Part shown: piece by piece, positions 26,506 through 37,015 of the stretch
How positions within the stretch are numbered: the stretch's first letter is position 1
Layout: each line of letters begins with the position of its first letter
Assembly (NCBI GenBank): GCA_030697555.1
Contig: JAUYPV010000009.1
Span: 1 to 64,000, forward strand
DNA: 64,000 bases
DNA from: Hyphomonadaceae bacterium
GTDB taxonomy: Bacteria; Pseudomonadota; Alphaproteobacteria; Caulobacterales; Hyphomonadaceae
Direction of reading: 5' to 3'
Position numbers and translations under genes: made by a program
Notes under the pieces: generated by a model
The model's input: the letters and a program-made list of their open reading frames with translations, nothing else
Database searches by the model: none
What the model was told of the DNA's origin: nothing

Positions 26506-26928
26506 TCAGGCGTCTTCCATCTCGGCCTGGGCCGCGACGCGGGCGCGGTCGTCGGCGCCTTTGGCCTCTTCGTCGCGATCGACCAGTTCGATGACGGCCA
26601 GCGGGGCGTTGTCGCCATGGCGGAAGCCGGCTTTGAGGACGCGGGTGTAGCCGCCTTTGCGGTCCTTGTAGCGGTCAGCGAGCGTGTCGAAGAGCTTCAC
26701 CACCACATCGGCTTCCTTGAGCTGCGAGGCAGCCAGGCGGCGATTGGCGAGGCCGCCCTTTTTACCGAGCGTGACCAGCTTGTCGACGACGGCGCGGAGT
26801 TCCTTCGCCTTCGGGAGCGTGGTGGTGATCTGCTCGTGGCGGATCAGCGCGCCGGCCATGTTCGCGAACATCGCCTTGCGGTGCGAGGCGGTGCGGTTGA
26901 GTTTTCTGAGCGCGAAACCGTGGCGCAT
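26506..26928 (-). CDS. rplQ: 50S ribosomal protein L17
   Basis: Large-subunit protein near the exit tunnel. 140 aa; the N terminus [20 protein letters not shown] and [19 protein letters not shown] are the L17 signature. The C terminus has a short acidic/Ala-rich tail ([12 protein letters not shown]) beyond the minimal 115-120 aa form, common in alphaproteobacteria. It is the last gene of the alpha operon, 33 bp after rpoA, followed by a strong terminator. Confidence 0.97.
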   Translation of the reverse strand: MRHGFALRKLNRTASHRKAMFANMAGALIRHEQITTTLPKAKELRAVVDKLVTLGKKGGLANRRLAASQLKEADVVVKLFDTLADRYKDRKGGYTRVLKAGFRHGDNAPLAVIELVDRDEEAKGADDRARVAAQAEMEDA

Positions 26929-26961
26929 GTCACTACCCGGCCCTTATCGGGCCGCTCCTAA

Positions 26962-27999
26962 TCAGGTGTGGTCTTCGTACTTCTTGGCGAGCTCTTCGAT
27001 GTTCTCCGGCGGCCAGGACGGAACGTCCATGCCGAGGTGGAGGCCCATCGAGGCAAGCACTTCCTTGATCTCGTTGAGCGACTTGCGGCCGAAGTTCGGG
27101 GTGCGGAGCATTTCCGCCTCGGACTTCTGGATGAGGTCGCCGATGTAGACGATGTTGTCGTTGCGCAGGCAGTTGGCCGAACGCACCGAAAGCTCGAGCT
27201 CGTCGACCTTCTTGAGCAGCACCGGGTTGAAGCCCAGGTCCGGCTCGTCGTCGGCAGCGGAAGCTGCGACCGGCTCGTCGAAGGTAATGAGGAGTTGCAG
27301 CTGGTCCTGCAGGATGCGCGCGGCGTAGGCCACGGCGTTCTCCGGCGTCACCGAACCATCAGTCTGCACTTCGAGGGTGAGCTTGTCGTAGTCGAGGACC
27401 TGGCCGGCGCGGGTGTCTTCCACCAGAACGCTGACGCGCTCGACGGGCGAGAAGATCGCGTCGATCGGGATGAAGCCGAGCGGCGAGTCATCCGGACGGT
27501 TGCGGTCGGCGGGGACATAGCCCTTGCCGGTGGCGACCGTGAACTCGATGCGGAGATCCGCGCCCTCGTCGAGGTGGCAGATGATGTGGTCGGGGTTGAG
27601 GATCTCGATGTCCGAGGACGTCTCGATCTGGCCGGCTTTCACCGGGCCGGCGCCGGAGGCCTTCAGCGTCATGCGCTTGGGCGTGTCCGAGATCATGCGG
27701 ATCGCGACGCGCTTGAGGTTGAGGACGATGTCGGTGACGTCTTCGCGGACGCCGGGGACCGACGAGAATTCGTGGACCACGCCATCGATCTGGATGCCGG
27801 TGATTGCGGCACCCTGGAGCGAGGACAGCAGAACGCGGCGCAGAGCGTTGCCCAGCGTCGTGCCGAAGCCGCGCTCGAGCGGCTCGATGACCAGTTTCGC
27901 CTTACGCAGGGCGTCGCGGTCGTGTTCCACCACCGGACGGTTGGGGCGGATCAGGTCTTTCCAGTTTTTGTCGTTCACCGAAGCGGCGGGTTGCGCCAT
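26962..27999 (-). CDS. rpoA: DNA-directed RNA polymerase subunit alpha
   Basis: 345 aa. The N-terminal dimerisation/assembly domain (about 1-235) includes [20 protein letters not shown] and [21 protein letters not shown] flexible acidic linker ([14 protein letters not shown]) leads to the C-terminal DNA and activator-binding domain with [20 protein letters not shown] and [20 protein letters not shown]. Length is normal for alphaproteobacteria. It lies between rpsK and rplQ in the standard alpha-operon order; rpsD is absent from this operon, as usual in this class. Confidence 0.98.
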   Translation of the reverse strand: MAQPAASVNDKNWKDLIRPNRPVVEHDRDALRKAKLVIEPLERGFGTTLGNALRRVLLSSLQGAAITGIQIDGVVHEFSSVPGVREDVTDIVLNLKRVAIRMISDTPKRMTLKASGAGPVKAGQIETSSDIEILNPDHIICHLDEGADLRIEFTVATGKGYVPADRNRPDDSPLGFIPIDAIFSPVERVSVLVEDTRAGQVLDYDKLTLEVQTDGSVTPENAVAYAARILQDQLQLLITFDEPVAASAADDEPDLGFNPVLLKKVDELELSVRSANCLRNDNIVYIGDLIQKSEAEMLRTPNFGRKSLNEIKEVLASMGLHLGMDVPSWPPENIEELAKKYEDHT

Positions 28000-28051
28000 T
28001 TCTGAATGCCTCTCAGTTAGTGCCGGGTTCCGAACTTACAGCAGCCGTCAA

Positions 28052-28501
28052 CTAGACGCGGCGGCGTTTGGGCGGACGGCAGCCATTGTGCGGTACGGAC
28101 GTGGTGTCGTGGATCGTGGTGACGGTGAAGCCGACCGCCTGGAGCGCGCGCAGCGCCGACTCGCGGCCCGAGCCCGGGCCGTGGACGAGAACTTCCAGCG
28201 TCTTCATGCCGTGTTCCATCGCCTTCTTGCCGGCGTCTTCGGCGGCGACCTGGGCGGCATACGGCGTCGACTTGCGCGAGCCCTTGAAGCCCATCGTGCC
28301 GGCCGACGACCAGGAGATCGTGTTGCCCTGCGCGTCGGTGATGGTGATGATCGTGTTGTTGAAGGACGCATTCACGTGGGCGACGCCCGACGCGATGTTC
28401 TTGCGTTCGCGCTTCTTGACGCGGCCGCCCTTGTCCTTGTCGCCCGACGAGGACGATGCGGGGGCCGATGTTGCCGGAGCAGCAGTTGCTTCGCGAGCCA
28501 T
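28052..28501 (-). CDS. rpsK: 30S ribosomal protein S11
   Basis: Platform protein of the small subunit that helps shape the mRNA exit site. 149 aa, about 20 longer than the usual 129 because of an Ala/Ser/Pro-rich N-terminal extension ([20 protein letters not shown]) before the conserved [20 protein letters not shown]. The C terminus [12 protein letters not shown] is canonical. The only in-frame ATG sits at the start of the extension, so it appears to be translated. Confidence 0.97.
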   Translation of the reverse strand: MAREATAAPATSAPASSSSGDKDKGGRVKKRERKNIASGVAHVNASFNNTIITITDAQGNTISWSSAGTMGFKGSRKSTPYAAQVAAEDAGKKAMEHGMKTLEVLVHGPGSGRESALRALQAVGFTVTTIHDTTSVPHNGCRPPKRRRV

Positions 28502-28517
28502 GATCTATCTTTCTCGC

Positions 28518-28886
28518 TTACTTCTTCTTGCCGGCGATGGCCTTTGCGGGGCCCTTGCGCGTGCGTGCGTTGGTGTGAGTGCGCTGGCCGCGGACCGGGA
28601 GGCCCTTGCGGTGACGCAGGCCGCGGTAGCAGCCGAGGTCCATGAGGCGCTTGATGTTCATCGCCACTTCGCGGCGGAGGTCGCCCTCGACGATGTAGTC
28701 GGCATCGATCGTTTCGCGGATTTTGAGGACTTCCGAGTCAGTGAGCTGGTTCACGCGGCGAGCCGGCTCGATGCTCAGCTTGGAGGTGATTTCCCGCGCC
28801 TTGGCGGGGCCGATGCCATGGATATAGGTCAACGCGATTTCGACGCGCTTTGCGGTCGGAAGGTTCACGCCTGCGATACGGGCCAA
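28518..28886 (-). CDS. rpsM: 30S ribosomal protein S13 (TTG start)
   Basis: Small-subunit head protein contacting the P-site tRNA and the large subunit. The start is a TTG at 28886, preceded by AGGAGAGG seven bases away, giving the standard 122-aa protein starting (M)[20 protein letters not shown]. The ORF-track start at 28964 would add 26 foreign residues. The helix-two-turn-helix region and the basic tail [20 protein letters not shown] are typical. It is the first gene of the alpha operon, with a good promoter about 135 bp upstream. Confidence 0.97.
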   Translation of the reverse strand: MARIAGVNLPTAKRVEIALTYIHGIGPAKAREITSKLSIEPARRVNQLTDSEVLKIRETIDADYIVEGDLRREVAMNIKRLMDLGCYRGLRHRKGLPVRGQRTHTNARTRKGPAKAIAGKKK

Positions 28887-29020
28887 AGTGCCTCTCCTGA
28901 ACGTCCGCCAATTCCCTCGGGAAACGGCTCTGAAACTCTCTCGAAATGCGAGCGCGACGCACATAGCAGCGCAGCGCCTTGGCGGCGCGGCGAAGCGATG
29001 GGCCCGTCGCGGAAGCCGCC

Positions 29021-29048
29021 GTTATAGAGGGCTAACCTGCCCCGTCAA
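29021..29048 (-). promoter_or_regulatory. Sigma70-like promoter for rpsM-rpsK-rpoA-rplQ
   Basis: On the minus strand, TTGACG, a 16-bp spacer and TATAAC lie in the 239-bp gap between adk and rpsM. Five of six bases match the consensus in each hexamer. The position, about 135 bp ahead of the rpsM start, fits an alpha-operon promoter separate from the spc operon. Confidence 0.7.
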
Positions 29049-29125
29049 CCGGTTATTTGCTCTTCGTTTTCACCCTTTCCAGGCCCCAACCCGGCCCGGT
29101 TTTCCGGGCTGTTTTCAGCGGTTTT

Positions 29126-29713
29126 CTAGTCCGGTTTTGCCGGCTTCCCGGCGCCGTCCAGGCAGCCAGAGATGGCAGCGGCGACCTTGTCCGGGCTGGC
29201 CATGCCGTCGATCTCGGTCAGTTTCCCCTCTTTGGCGTATTTCGGCAGGAGGGGGGCTGTCTGGGCGTTATAGGCGACCAGGCGCTTCTTGAAGGCGTCC
29301 GGATTGTCGTCGGCCCGGCCCTCGTCCTCGAACCGCTTGGTGACCCGGGCCAGGAGGGCGGCCTCGTCGACCTTCAGCCGGATGACCGAATCGACCTTTT
29401 TGCCGCGTTTGGCCAGGGAGGCGTCCAGCGCCTCGGCCTGCGGGATAGTCCGGGGGAAGCCGTCGAAAATGAAGCCGGGGGCCTTGGGGTTCCGGTCGAG
29501 CTGTTCCTCGATCAGGGCAATGACGATCTCGTCCGAGACCAGGCTGCCGGAATCCATGATCCCGGCGACCTTCTTGCCAAGCTCGGTTCCGGACGTGCGG
29601 GCGGCGCGCAGCATGTCGCCAGTGGACAGCTGGATGAAGGCCCGTTCGGCGACGAGCTTCTTGGCCTGGGTTCCCTTGCCCGCAGCGGGCGGGCCAAACA
29701 GGATCAGGTTCAC
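29126..29713 (-). CDS. adk: Adenylate kinase (short LID type, GTG start)
   Basis: Converts ATP and AMP to two ADP. 195 aa. The P-loop is MNLILFGPPAAGKGTQAKKL, the AMP-binding region QLSTGDMLRAA and FDGFPRTIPQAEALD. The LID domain is of the short type and lacks zinc-binding cysteines. The start is a GTG at 29713 that overlaps the secY stop by 4 bp (GTGA), an established position after secY in the spc operon, where its expression is tied to ribosomal protein genes. Confidence 0.97.
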   Translation of the reverse strand: MNLILFGPPAAGKGTQAKKLVAERAFIQLSTGDMLRAARTSGTELGKKVAGIMDSGSLVSDEIVIALIEEQLDRNPKAPGFIFDGFPRTIPQAEALDASLAKRGKKVDSVIRLKVDEAALLARVTKRFEDEGRADDNPDAFKKRLVAYNAQTAPLLPKYAKEGKLTEIDGMASPDKVAAAISGCLDGAGKPAKPD

Positions 29714-31074
29714 TTCTTCTTGCCCCCCAGCCGAGCCTTCTTAATCATGCCCTCATACTGGTGGCCGATCAGATGCGACTGGATCTGCGCCACGGTATCC
29801 ATCGTTACCGACACGACGATCAGGATCGACGTACCGCCGATGTAGAACATGCCGTTGAACTGGTTACGCAGCAGCTCGGGCGTGACGCAGACGATGGCGA
29901 TGTAGATCGAACCGATGACCGTCAACCGGGTAAGGACATAGTCGAGGTGCTCGGCTGTCCGCTTGCCCGGCCGGTATCCTGGAATGAAGCCGCCATACTT
30001 GCGCAGGTTCTCCGCCGTCTCCTCCGGGTTGAAGATGATCGAGGTGTAGAAGAAGCAGAAGAAGATGATCAGCGCCCCGTAGAGCAAGATGAACAGCGGC
30101 TGGCCATTGCCCAAATTGGCCTGGATGAACAGCAGCGTTTCGGCCCACCAACCCGAGTTCTGTCCCTGGGCGCTGGTGAAGCCGGCCAGTGTGTTGGGCA
30201 GCAGCAGCAGCGAGGACGCGAAGATCGGCGGAATGACGCCGGCCGAATTCACCTTGAGCGGCAGGAAGGACGACTCTCCGCCAACCATGCGATTGCCCTG
30301 CTGTCGCTTGGGATACTGGATCAGCAGGCGGCGCTGCGACCGCTCGATGAAGACGATGAACAGGACCATGATCACCGCGAGAGCGATGATCGCGAGGATA
30401 GCCGTGAACGGCAGCGTGTTCTCGCGCACCTGGTTGAACGATCGGACGACGTAGGTCGGCAGCTCGGCGACGATGCCGGCGAAGATGATCAGCGAGATGC
30501 CGTTGCCGACGCCGCGGGCGGTGATCTGCTCGCCCAGCCACATCAGGAATACGGTGCCGCCGACCAGCGTGATGATGGTCGAGGCCATGAAGTACGGGCC
30601 TGGATCGGACGCCATGGAGAGGTTGGTGTTGGGGTCGACCGCGTTAAGGGCGACGGCGACGCCGAACGCCTGGGCGATGGCCAGGATGACGGTAAGATAA
30701 CGGGTGTACTGGTTGAGCTGTTTCCGGCCAGCCTCGCCTTCCTTCTTCAGCCGCTCCAGCGCGGGGACGGCGGTCGACAGGATCTGAACGATGATCGAGG
30801 CCGAGATGTACGGCATGACGTTGAGGGCGAAAATCGCCATCCGCTCGACGGCGCCGCCGGAGAAGGTGTTCCACATCCCGAGGATGCCATTGGCGGCGCT
30901 ACCGAAGGCGACGGCGTACTGTTCGCTATCGATGCCGGGAATGACGATGTGGGTGCCGAGGCGATAGACGACGAGCGCGCCAAGCGTGAACCAGAGTCGC
31001 GCCTGCAGCTCCTTCGCCTTGCCGAAGGTCGAAAAGGAAATATTGCGCGCGAGTTGCTCGGCCGCCGAAACCAT
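29710..31074 (-). CDS. secY: Preprotein translocase subunit SecY
   Basis: Pore-forming subunit of the SecYEG translocon in the inner membrane. 454 aa with ten predicted membrane segments. Signature 1 region GTHIVIPGIDSEQYAV follows TM1, the plug-like segment ILGMWNTFSGGAVERMAIFA and signature 2 region ISLIIFAGIVAELPTYVV are present. The cytosolic C-terminal loop contains NPEETAENLRKYGGFIPGYR with the conserved Arg/Pro-Gly stretch. It follows rplO in the spc operon. secE lies 30 kb upstream in the same cluster. Confidence 0.98.
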   Translation of the reverse strand: MVSAAEQLARNISFSTFGKAKELQARLWFTLGALVVYRLGTHIVIPGIDSEQYAVAFGSAANGILGMWNTFSGGAVERMAIFALNVMPYISASIIVQILSTAVPALERLKKEGEAGRKQLNQYTRYLTVILAIAQAFGVAVALNAVDPNTNLSMASDPGPYFMASTIITLVGGTVFLMWLGEQITARGVGNGISLIIFAGIVAELPTYVVRSFNQVRENTLPFTAILAIIALAVIMVLFIVFIERSQRRLLIQYPKRQQGNRMVGGESSFLPLKVNSAGVIPPIFASSLLLLPNTLAGFTSAQGQNSGWWAETLLFIQANLGNGQPLFILLYGALIIFFCFFYTSIIFNPEETAENLRKYGGFIPGYRPGKRTAEHLDYVLTRLTVIGSIYIAIVCVTPELLRNQFNGMFYIGGTSILIVVSVTMDTVAQIQSHLIGHQYEGMIKKARLGGKKK

Positions 31075-31157
31075 ACGCCCGCCTCCCAGATCGCGACGCC
31101 TTCAACCGCCGGAATGACGGACTGCAAACGCGCGGGCGCCCGCCCTAAAGGGCAGGC

Positions 31158-31643
31158 TTACTCGGCCGCTGCTTCCGCGGCGACCGGTTTCGTTACCGTG
31201 ACCTTGCCGCCCGCCTTTTCGACCGCCTTGATGGCGGCTGCGGACGCGCCGTACACGACAAGCTCAACTTTGGTCTTGATCTCGCCCTTTGCAAGGAGGC
31301 GAACGCCGTCCTTGGCGCGGCGGACCACGCCGGCCGCTTTCATGGCGTCGGCATCTATCGGCTTCTTGGCGTCGAGTTTGCCCGATTTCACGAACTCCTC
31401 GATCTTGCCGACATTGACTTCAGCAAAGGATTTCGCGCCGTGGGGCGTGAAGCCGCGCTTAGGCAGGCGCATGTAGATCGGCATCTGGCCGCCTTCGAAG
31501 CCGTTGACGGCGACGCCGCGGCGCGCCTTCTGGCCCTTGACGCCCCGGCCGGCCGTCTTGCCCTTGCCCGAGCCGACGCCGAGGCCCACGCGCATCCGCT
31601 TCTTGCGGGCGCCGGGATTATCGGAGATCTCGTTCAGTTTCAT
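31158..31643 (-). CDS. rplO: 50S ribosomal protein L15
   Basis: Large-subunit protein that binds 23S rRNA late in assembly. 161 aa. The N terminus [20 protein letters not shown] followed by the glycine-rich [18 protein letters not shown] is diagnostic, as is [18 protein letters not shown]. An Ala/Glu-rich tail (VAAEAAAE) closes the protein, slightly longer than the typical 145-150 aa. It lies in standard order between rpmD and secY. Confidence 0.97.
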   Translation of the reverse strand: MKLNEISDNPGARKKRMRVGLGVGSGKGKTAGRGVKGQKARRGVAVNGFEGGQMPIYMRLPKRGFTPHGAKSFAEVNVGKIEEFVKSGKLDAKKPIDADAMKAAGVVRRAKDGVRLLAKGEIKTKVELVVYGASAAAIKAVEKAGGKVTVTKPVAAEAAAE

Positions 31644-31701
31644 GTCACGCTCCAGACCGGTTCGCCCCCCAAATTGGATTTTGGGGAGCGGCCGGAGAAT
31701 A

Positions 31702-31887
31702 TTAGCTCACGATCTCGATGAGGTGGGCGACCTTCGCGATCATGCCACGCACGGCCGGAGTATCCTCCAGCTCGCGCTCCTTCGAAATCTTGTTCAGGCC
31801 GAGACCGACCAGCGTTGCGCGCTGCGAGGCTTCGCGGCGGTGTGCGCTGCGAACCTGCTTCACGCGAACAGTTTTCTTGGCTGCCAT
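31702..31887 (-). CDS. rpmD: 50S ribosomal protein L30
   Basis: A 61-aa single-domain protein (ferredoxin-like fold) on the large subunit. [20 protein letters not shown] and [20 protein letters not shown] match the L30 signature. Length is normal for the bacterial short form. It sits between rpsE (18 bp upstream) and rplO in the spc operon. Confidence 0.96.
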   Translation of the reverse strand: MAAKKTVRVKQVRSAHRREASQRATLVGLGLNKISKERELEDTPAVRGMIAKVAHLIEIVS

Positions 31888-31905
31888 AGCGACAGTCTCC
31901 TGCTC

Positions 31906-32493
31906 TTACTGGCCAGCGTCGGCGCCGGCGGCGCCAACACCGTCGGTGCGACGGCCTACAATATCCTGCACTTTCAGGCCGCGCTTGGACGCGATCTGGC
32001 GAGGCGAGGCTTGGTGTTTAAGCGCATCTACCGTTGCGCGAACCATGTTGTACGGGTTCGACGAACCGGTCGACTTGGCGACGACGTCACGGATGCCGAG
32101 CACGTCGAATACCGCGCGCATCGGACCACCGGCAATGACGCCCGTGCCGGCCGGAGCCGACCGCATGATCACCTTGCCAGCGCCCCAGCGGCCTTGCGTG
32201 TCGTGATGCAGCGTGCGGCCTTCGCGCAGCGGCACGCGGATCATGGATTTCCTGGCTTCCTCGGTCGCCTTGCGGATTGCCTCGGGGACCTCGCGGGCCT
32301 TGCCGTGACCGTAGCCGATGCGGCCCTTCTGGTCGCCGACGACGACGAGCGCGGCAAACGCGAAGTTCTTGCCGCCCTTCACCACCTTGGCGACGCGGTT
32401 GATCGCGACCAGCTTGTCGACGATCTCCGAGCCTTCGCGGTCGTCATCGCCGCGGCCTTTACGGCCGCCACGATCGCCTCTTTCACGCGCCAT
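31906..32493 (-). CDS. rpsE: 30S ribosomal protein S5
   Basis: Small-subunit protein involved in decoding fidelity and mRNA unwinding. 195 aa. The double-stranded RNA-binding domain has [20 protein letters not shown] and [20 protein letters not shown]; the C-terminal domain has [20 protein letters not shown]. The N terminus carries an Arg/Gly/Asp-rich lead ([18 protein letters not shown]), making it longer than the 166-aa E. coli protein. Standard position after rplR. Confidence 0.97.
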   Translation of the reverse strand: MARERGDRGGRKGRGDDDREGSEIVDKLVAINRVAKVVKGGKNFAFAALVVVGDQKGRIGYGHGKAREVPEAIRKATEEARKSMIRVPLREGRTLHHDTQGRWGAGKVIMRSAPAGTGVIAGGPMRAVFDVLGIRDVVAKSTGSSNPYNMVRATVDALKHQASPRQIASKRGLKVQDIVGRRTDGVGAAGADAGQ

Positions 32494-32503
32494 CAGCGAC
32501 TCC

Positions 32504-32857
32504 TTAGAATTTCAGACCGCCCTCACGGGCGGCATCGGCCAACGCTTTCACGCGGCCATGGAACAGGTAGCCGCCGCGGTCGAACACCACGTCGGTAACG
32601 CCAGCCTTCTTGGCGCGCTCAGCGATGAGCTTGCCAACGACGGAGGCATCTTCGGATTTCTTGCCGCCCTTGAAGTCCTTCTCCATGGACGAGGCAGCGG
32701 CGACAGTGACGCCCTTGCCGTCGTCGATGACCTGCACCGAGATGTGCTTGGTCGACCGGGTGACCGACAGGCGCGGCTTGCCGTCGCCGACAACGCGGAG
32801 CTTGGTGCGGACGCGCTGGGCGCGGCGAACGAAGGATCTGTGAGAATGCGCGGCCAT
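32504..32857 (-). CDS. rplR: 50S ribosomal protein L18
   Basis: 5S rRNA-binding protein of the central protuberance. 117 aa, normal length. [20 protein letters not shown] near the N terminus and [20 protein letters not shown] with GLKF at the C terminus are the L18 hallmarks. It begins 2 bp after the rplF stop codon in the spc operon, so translation is likely coupled. Confidence 0.97.
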   Translation of the reverse strand: MAAHSHRSFVRRAQRVRTKLRVVGDGKPRLSVTRSTKHISVQVIDDGKGVTVAAASSMEKDFKGGKKSEDASVVGKLIAERAKKAGVTDVVFDRGGYLFHGRVKALADAAREGGLKF

Positions 32858-32859
32858 GG

Positions 32860-33396
32860 CTACTTCTTCTTGCCTTCTTTGCGGCGGACGTATTCACCCA
32901 CCTTGCGGACGCCCTTGCCCTTGTAAGGCTCGGGCGGACGGAAACCGCGGATCTCGGCGGCGACCTGGCCGACCTTCTGCTTGTCCGCGCCGGAGATCTT
33001 GATCTCGGTCGGCTTGGCGGACGTGAAGGTGATGCCTTGCGGCGCCTTGTAGACGACCGGGTGCGAATAGCCGAGCGAGAGTTCGAGGTCCTTACCCTTC
33101 ATGGCGGCGCGATAACCGACGCCCTGAAGCTCGAGGTCCTTGGTGAAGCCCGTGGTGACGCCAACAACCATGTTGTTGATGTTGGCGCGGGCGGTGCCCC
33201 ACATGGCTTTCGACTTGCGCTCGGACGGGTTGCGGGCCTCGATGTTCACTTCGCCGTTGTCGACTTTCACGGACACTTCGTCCGAGAGAATCATCGTCAG
33301 CTCGCCCTTCGGGCCTTTCACGGTGACTTGGCCGCCGGCGACCTTGATGTCGACGCCCTTGACCGCTTCGATCGTCTTCTTTCCAACGCGTGACAT
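32860..33396 (-). CDS. rplF: 50S ribosomal protein L6
   Basis: Large-subunit protein near the factor-binding (GTPase) centre. 178 aa, usual length. Two repeated domains are visible: [20 protein letters not shown] with [12 protein letters not shown], and the C-terminal [20 protein letters not shown], the L6 signature, ending RRKEGKKK. The start lies 2 bp after the rpsH stop. Confidence 0.97.
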   Translation of the reverse strand: MSRVGKKTIEAVKGVDIKVAGGQVTVKGPKGELTMILSDEVSVKVDNGEVNIEARNPSERKSKAMWGTARANINNMVVGVTTGFTKDLELQGVGYRAAMKGKDLELSLGYSHPVVYKAPQGITFTSAKPTEIKISGADKQKVGQVAAEIRGFRPPEPYKGKGVRKVGEYVRRKEGKKK

Positions 33397-33398
33397 GA

Positions 33399-33794
33399 CT
33401 AGCTCACCCGGCAGAGGATTTCGCCGCCGACGTTCTGGGTGCGGGCTTCGTTGTCCGACATCACGCCCTTCGGCGTGGAGAGGACGGAGATGCCCAGCCC
33501 ATTGCGGACCAGCGGAATATCGCGGACGGCCGAATAGACGCGGCGGCCCGGCTTGGAGATGCGGCGGATTTCGGAAATGACCGGCGAGCCGTCATAGTAT
33601 TTCAGCTCGACATCGAGTTCCTTGCGGCCGTCCTTTTCCACTTCCGTGAAGCCACGGATGTAGCCCTCGCGCTGAAGCACTTCCAGCACGTGAACGCGCA
33701 GCTTCGACGACGGCGTCTGCACCGTCGTCTTGCCGCGGCGCTGCGCATTCCGAATGCGCGTCAGTAGATCGCCCAGGGGATCGTTCATGATCAT
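33399..33794 (-). CDS. rpsH: 30S ribosomal protein S8
   Basis: Central-domain assembly protein of 16S rRNA; in E. coli it also represses the spc operon. 131 aa. [20 protein letters not shown] and the C-terminal [20 protein letters not shown] with LCRVS are canonical. Two ATGs are possible (MIMND); GGGAGGG is better spaced for the first, but the second matches most family N termini. Confidence 0.97.
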   Translation of the reverse strand: MIMNDPLGDLLTRIRNAQRRGKTTVQTPSSKLRVHVLEVLQREGYIRGFTEVEKDGRKELDVELKYYDGSPVISEIRRISKPGRRVYSAVRDIPLVRNGLGISVLSTPKGVMSDNEARTQNVGGEILCRVS

Positions 33795-33809
33795 CTTGTT
33801 TGCCCTCCC

Positions 33810-34115
33810 CTACCAGCTCGACTTGACGAGACCGGGGATCGCCCCGGCAGCGCCGTAGTCACGCATCGCGATGCGCGACATCTTGAGCTTGCGGTAGTAG
33901 CCGCGCGGGCGGCCAGAAATTTCGCAGCGGTTGCGCACGCGCGACGGCGCCGAGTTGCGCGGCAGCTTGGCCAGCTTGATGCGTGCCGCGAACCGTTCTT
34001 CCAGCGACAAGCTCTCGTTGAGAGCGGTCGCCTTCAGTTCAGCGCGCTTCTTCGCATACTGGTCCGCCATGCGCTTGCGGCGGTTGTTCTTCTCGATCGA
34101 GCTTTTCTTGGCCAT
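33810..34115 (-). CDS. rpsN: 30S ribosomal protein S14 (zinc-free type)
   Basis: Small-subunit head protein. 101 aa, the long form without the CxxC zinc knuckles (only one Cys, in RNRCEISGRPRGYYRKLKMS). The C terminus MSRIAMRDYGAAGAIPGLVK with SSW is the standard end. This form is the usual one in proteobacteria. It lies between rplE and rpsH. Confidence 0.97.
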   Translation of the reverse strand: MAKKSSIEKNNRRKRMADQYAKKRAELKATALNESLSLEERFAARIKLAKLPRNSAPSRVRNRCEISGRPRGYYRKLKMSRIAMRDYGAAGAIPGLVKSSW

Positions 34116-34132
34116 GTCTCTCTCCAGCGCGC

Positions 34133-34690
34133 CTAGTTACGGAAGGGAAAGCCGAACTCCGTGAGGAGCGCTTTCGCTTCTTCGTTCGTGCGCGCCGTCG
34201 TGCACACAATGATATCCATGCCCCAGACCGTCTCGATGTTGTCGTAGTTGATCTCCGGGAACACGATGTGCTCCTTGAGACCCATCGCGAAGTTGCCGCG
34301 GCCGTCGAACGATTTGGCGTTCAGGCCACGGAAGTCCTTCACGCGCGGGAGCGCGATGGTCGTCAGGCGATCGACGAATTCGTACATGCGCTCGCGGCGC
34401 AGGGTGACCTTCGCGCCGATCGTCATGCCGTCGCGCAGCTTGAACGAAGCGATCGACTTGCGCGACTTGGTCTCGATCGGCTTCTGGCCGGTGATCGCCG
34501 CGAGGTCGGCCACGGCCGAGCGGATCTTCTTGGAGTCGGCGACAGCTTCGCCAACGCCCATGTTGATGACGACCTTGTCGAGGGCCGGCACCTGCAGCGG
34601 GTTGCCATAGCTGAACTGCGTCGTCAGCTTTTCGCGGATCGACTTGTCGTACAGCGTCCTGAGCCGCGGAGTATATTTCGCCTCAGACAT
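34133..34690 (-). CDS. rplE: 50S ribosomal protein L5
   Basis: 5S rRNA-binding protein of the central protuberance. 185 aa from the ATG at 34690 ([20 protein letters not shown]). The ORF-track start at 34858 is an overlap with rplX in another frame. [20 protein letters not shown] is the L5 signature, and the C terminus [15 protein letters not shown] is canonical. The start overlaps the rplX stop by 8 bp. Confidence 0.97.
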   Translation of the reverse strand: MSEAKYTPRLRTLYDKSIREKLTTQFSYGNPLQVPALDKVVINMGVGEAVADSKKIRSAVADLAAITGQKPIETKSRKSIASFKLRDGMTIGAKVTLRRERMYEFVDRLTTIALPRVKDFRGLNAKSFDGRGNFAMGLKEHIVFPEINYDNIETVWGMDIIVCTTARTNEEAKALLTEFGFPFRN

Positions 34691-35012
34691 CGATGTTCTC
34701 CCCGGAACGCTTGGCGAAGCGCACCTTGCGGGCCTTGTCGCCCGTGCCTTCCATCTTGAAACCGATACGGGTCGCTTTGCCCGACGTCGGATCGACGTGG
34801 GCGACGTTGGACACGTGGATCGGCGCTTCCTTGCGCTTGATCCCGCCTTGCGGATCACCCTGGCTCGGCTTGGTGTGGCGAGCGGCGATGTTGATGCCCG
34901 AGACCAGCACGCGGTTGGCTTCCGGGAACGATTTGATCACTTCGCCCTTCCGGCCCTTATCCTTGCCGGTGAGAACGATGACCTTGTCGCCCTTCTTGAT
35001 TCTGGCGGCCAT
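34683..35012 (-). CDS. rplX: 50S ribosomal protein L24
   Basis: Early assembly protein at the exit tunnel. 109 aa from the ATG at 35012. The KOW motif is clear: [20 protein letters not shown], then [20 protein letters not shown]. The central [20 protein letters not shown] is conserved. The start shares one base with the rplN stop (TAATG), and the stop overlaps rplE by 8 bp. Confidence 0.97.
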   Translation of the reverse strand: MAARIKKGDKVIVLTGKDKGRKGEVIKSFPEANRVLVSGINIAARHTKPSQGDPQGGIKRKEAPIHVSNVAHVDPTSGKATRIGFKMEGTGDKARKVRFAKRSGENIDV

Positions 35013-35380
35013 TACAGGACCTCCGGCGCAAGCGAGATGATCTTCATGTGGTTCTTGGCGCGGAGTTCGCGCGGAACCGGTCCGAAGATGCGGGTGCCGA
35101 TCGGCTCGTTCTGGTTGTTCACCAGGACGGCCGCGTTGGTGTCGAAACGGATGACCGAGCCGTCGCGGCGCTGAAGGTCTTTCGAAATGCGCACGACGAC
35201 CGCGCGCTTCACTTCGCCCTTCTTCACGCGGCCCTTCGGGGTCGCTTCCTTGACCGAGACGACGATGACGTCGCCGATCGAGGCGTAGCGGCGCTTGGAG
35301 CCGCCCAGCACCTTGATGCACTGGACGCGCTTGGCGCCCGAGTTGTCGGCCACATCGAGATTTGTCTGCATCTGAATCAT
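35012..35380 (-). CDS. rplN: 50S ribosomal protein L14
   Basis: Subunit-interface protein. 122 aa, the exact usual length, from the ATG at 35380 ([20 protein letters not shown]). The signature includes [20 protein letters not shown] and [20 protein letters not shown]. The start overlaps the rpsQ stop by 4 bp (ATGA), which supports it over the longer ORF-track start at 35440. Confidence 0.97.
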   Translation of the reverse strand: MIQMQTNLDVADNSGAKRVQCIKVLGGSKRRYASIGDVIVVSVKEATPKGRVKKGEVKRAVVVRISKDLQRRDGSVIRFDTNAAVLVNNQNEPIGTRIFGPVPRELRAKNHMKIISLAPEVL

Positions 35381-35622
35381 GCTGACTGACCTTTGAACGA
35401 GACGATTTCCCAGCGCTTCAGCTTGGAGCGCGGCGGGCATTCCTGAATTTCAACCTGCTGGCCGACCTGGGCCGCATTGTTGGCATCGTGCGCGTGATAA
35501 CGCTTCGACTTCCGCACCGTCTTCTTGAAGAGCGGGTGGATGAAGGTCCGTTCGACGCGGACGACGGCGGTCTTGTCCATCTTGTTGGAGACGACCGTGC
35601 CTTCCATGATTCGCTTTGGCAT
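35377..35622 (-). CDS. rpsQ: 30S ribosomal protein S17
   Basis: Primary 16S rRNA-binding protein with an OB fold. 81 aa. [20 protein letters not shown], the family signature [18 protein letters not shown] and [16 protein letters not shown] are all present. Standard position between rpmC and rplN. Confidence 0.97.
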   Translation of the reverse strand: MPKRIMEGTVVSNKMDKTAVVRVERTFIHPLFKKTVRKSKRYHAHDANNAAQVGQQVEIQECPPRSKLKRWEIVSFKGQSA

Positions 35623-35633
35623 CGTGCTCTCTC

Positions 35634-35855
35634 CTAGGCCGCTGTCGCTTTGGACTTCTCGCTCAGGACCGTTTCGATCCGGGCGATGTCGCGGCGCACC
35701 AGGCGCACGCGCGAAGTCTTCTCCAGCTGGCCGGTGGCCTTCTGGAAGCGCAGGTTGAATTGTTCCTTCTTGAGGTCGGCCAGCTTGTCGCGCAGCTGGT
35801 CCGGCGTCTTGTGGCGAAGGTCTTCGCTGTTCTTTTTGGTTTTCTGGGTCGCCAT
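35634..35855 (-). CDS. rpmC: 50S ribosomal protein L29
   Basis: Small helical protein at the tunnel exit, part of the docking site for trigger factor and SRP. 73 aa: [20 protein letters not shown], then [20 protein letters not shown] and [11 protein letters not shown] are typical. It starts 3 bp after the rplP stop. Confidence 0.96.
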   Translation of the reverse strand: MATQKTKKNSEDLRHKTPDQLRDKLADLKKEQFNLRFQKATGQLEKTSRVRLVRRDIARIETVLSEKSKATAA

Positions 35856-35858
35856 CGG

Positions 35859-36272
35859 TTACTCTCCGATCCGGGTGACGATCTTGGTCTTCACCGAGAG
35901 CTTGGCGGCGCCAAGCGACAGGGCGAGACGCGCTACCGCATCCGGCACGCCGTCGATCTCGAACAGGATGCGACCCGGCTTCACGCGGGCGACCCAGAAT
36001 TCGGGCGCGCCCTTGCCGGAGCCCATGCGGACCTCGATCGGCTTCTTCGAAACCGGCACATCCGGGAACACGCGAATCCAGACCTTGCCGATACGCTTCA
36101 TCTCGCGGGTGAGAGCGCGGCGGGCAGCCTCGATCTCGCGCGCCGTGACGCGGTTGGGCTCCAGCGCCTTCAGCCCGTGCGAGCCGAAGTTGAGCGCGAA
36201 GCCGCCTTTGGCCTGGCCGTGGATGCGGCCTTTGAAGGCCTTGCGGTATTTGGTGCGCTTAGGTTGCAGCAT
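35859..36272 (-). CDS. rplP: 50S ribosomal protein L16
   Basis: Large-subunit protein organising the A-site region. 137 aa, normal length. [20 protein letters not shown] at the N terminus and [20 protein letters not shown] are the L16 signatures. It lies between rpsC and rpmC in the S10 operon. Confidence 0.97.
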   Translation of the reverse strand: MLQPKRTKYRKAFKGRIHGQAKGGFALNFGSHGLKALEPNRVTAREIEAARRALTREMKRIGKVWIRVFPDVPVSKKPIEVRMGSGKGAPEFWVARVKPGRILFEIDGVPDAVARLALSLGAAKLSVKTKIVTRIGE

Positions 36273-36283
36273 GGCCTGATTTC

Positions 36284-37014
<731 letters not shown>

Positions 37015-37015
<1 letters not shown>

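Noticed and set aside
29761-31476. 571-aa plus-strand ORF antisense to secY and rplO
   Set aside because: Shadow ORF over well-identified genes, composed mostly of Asp, Arg, Gln and His with no domain.
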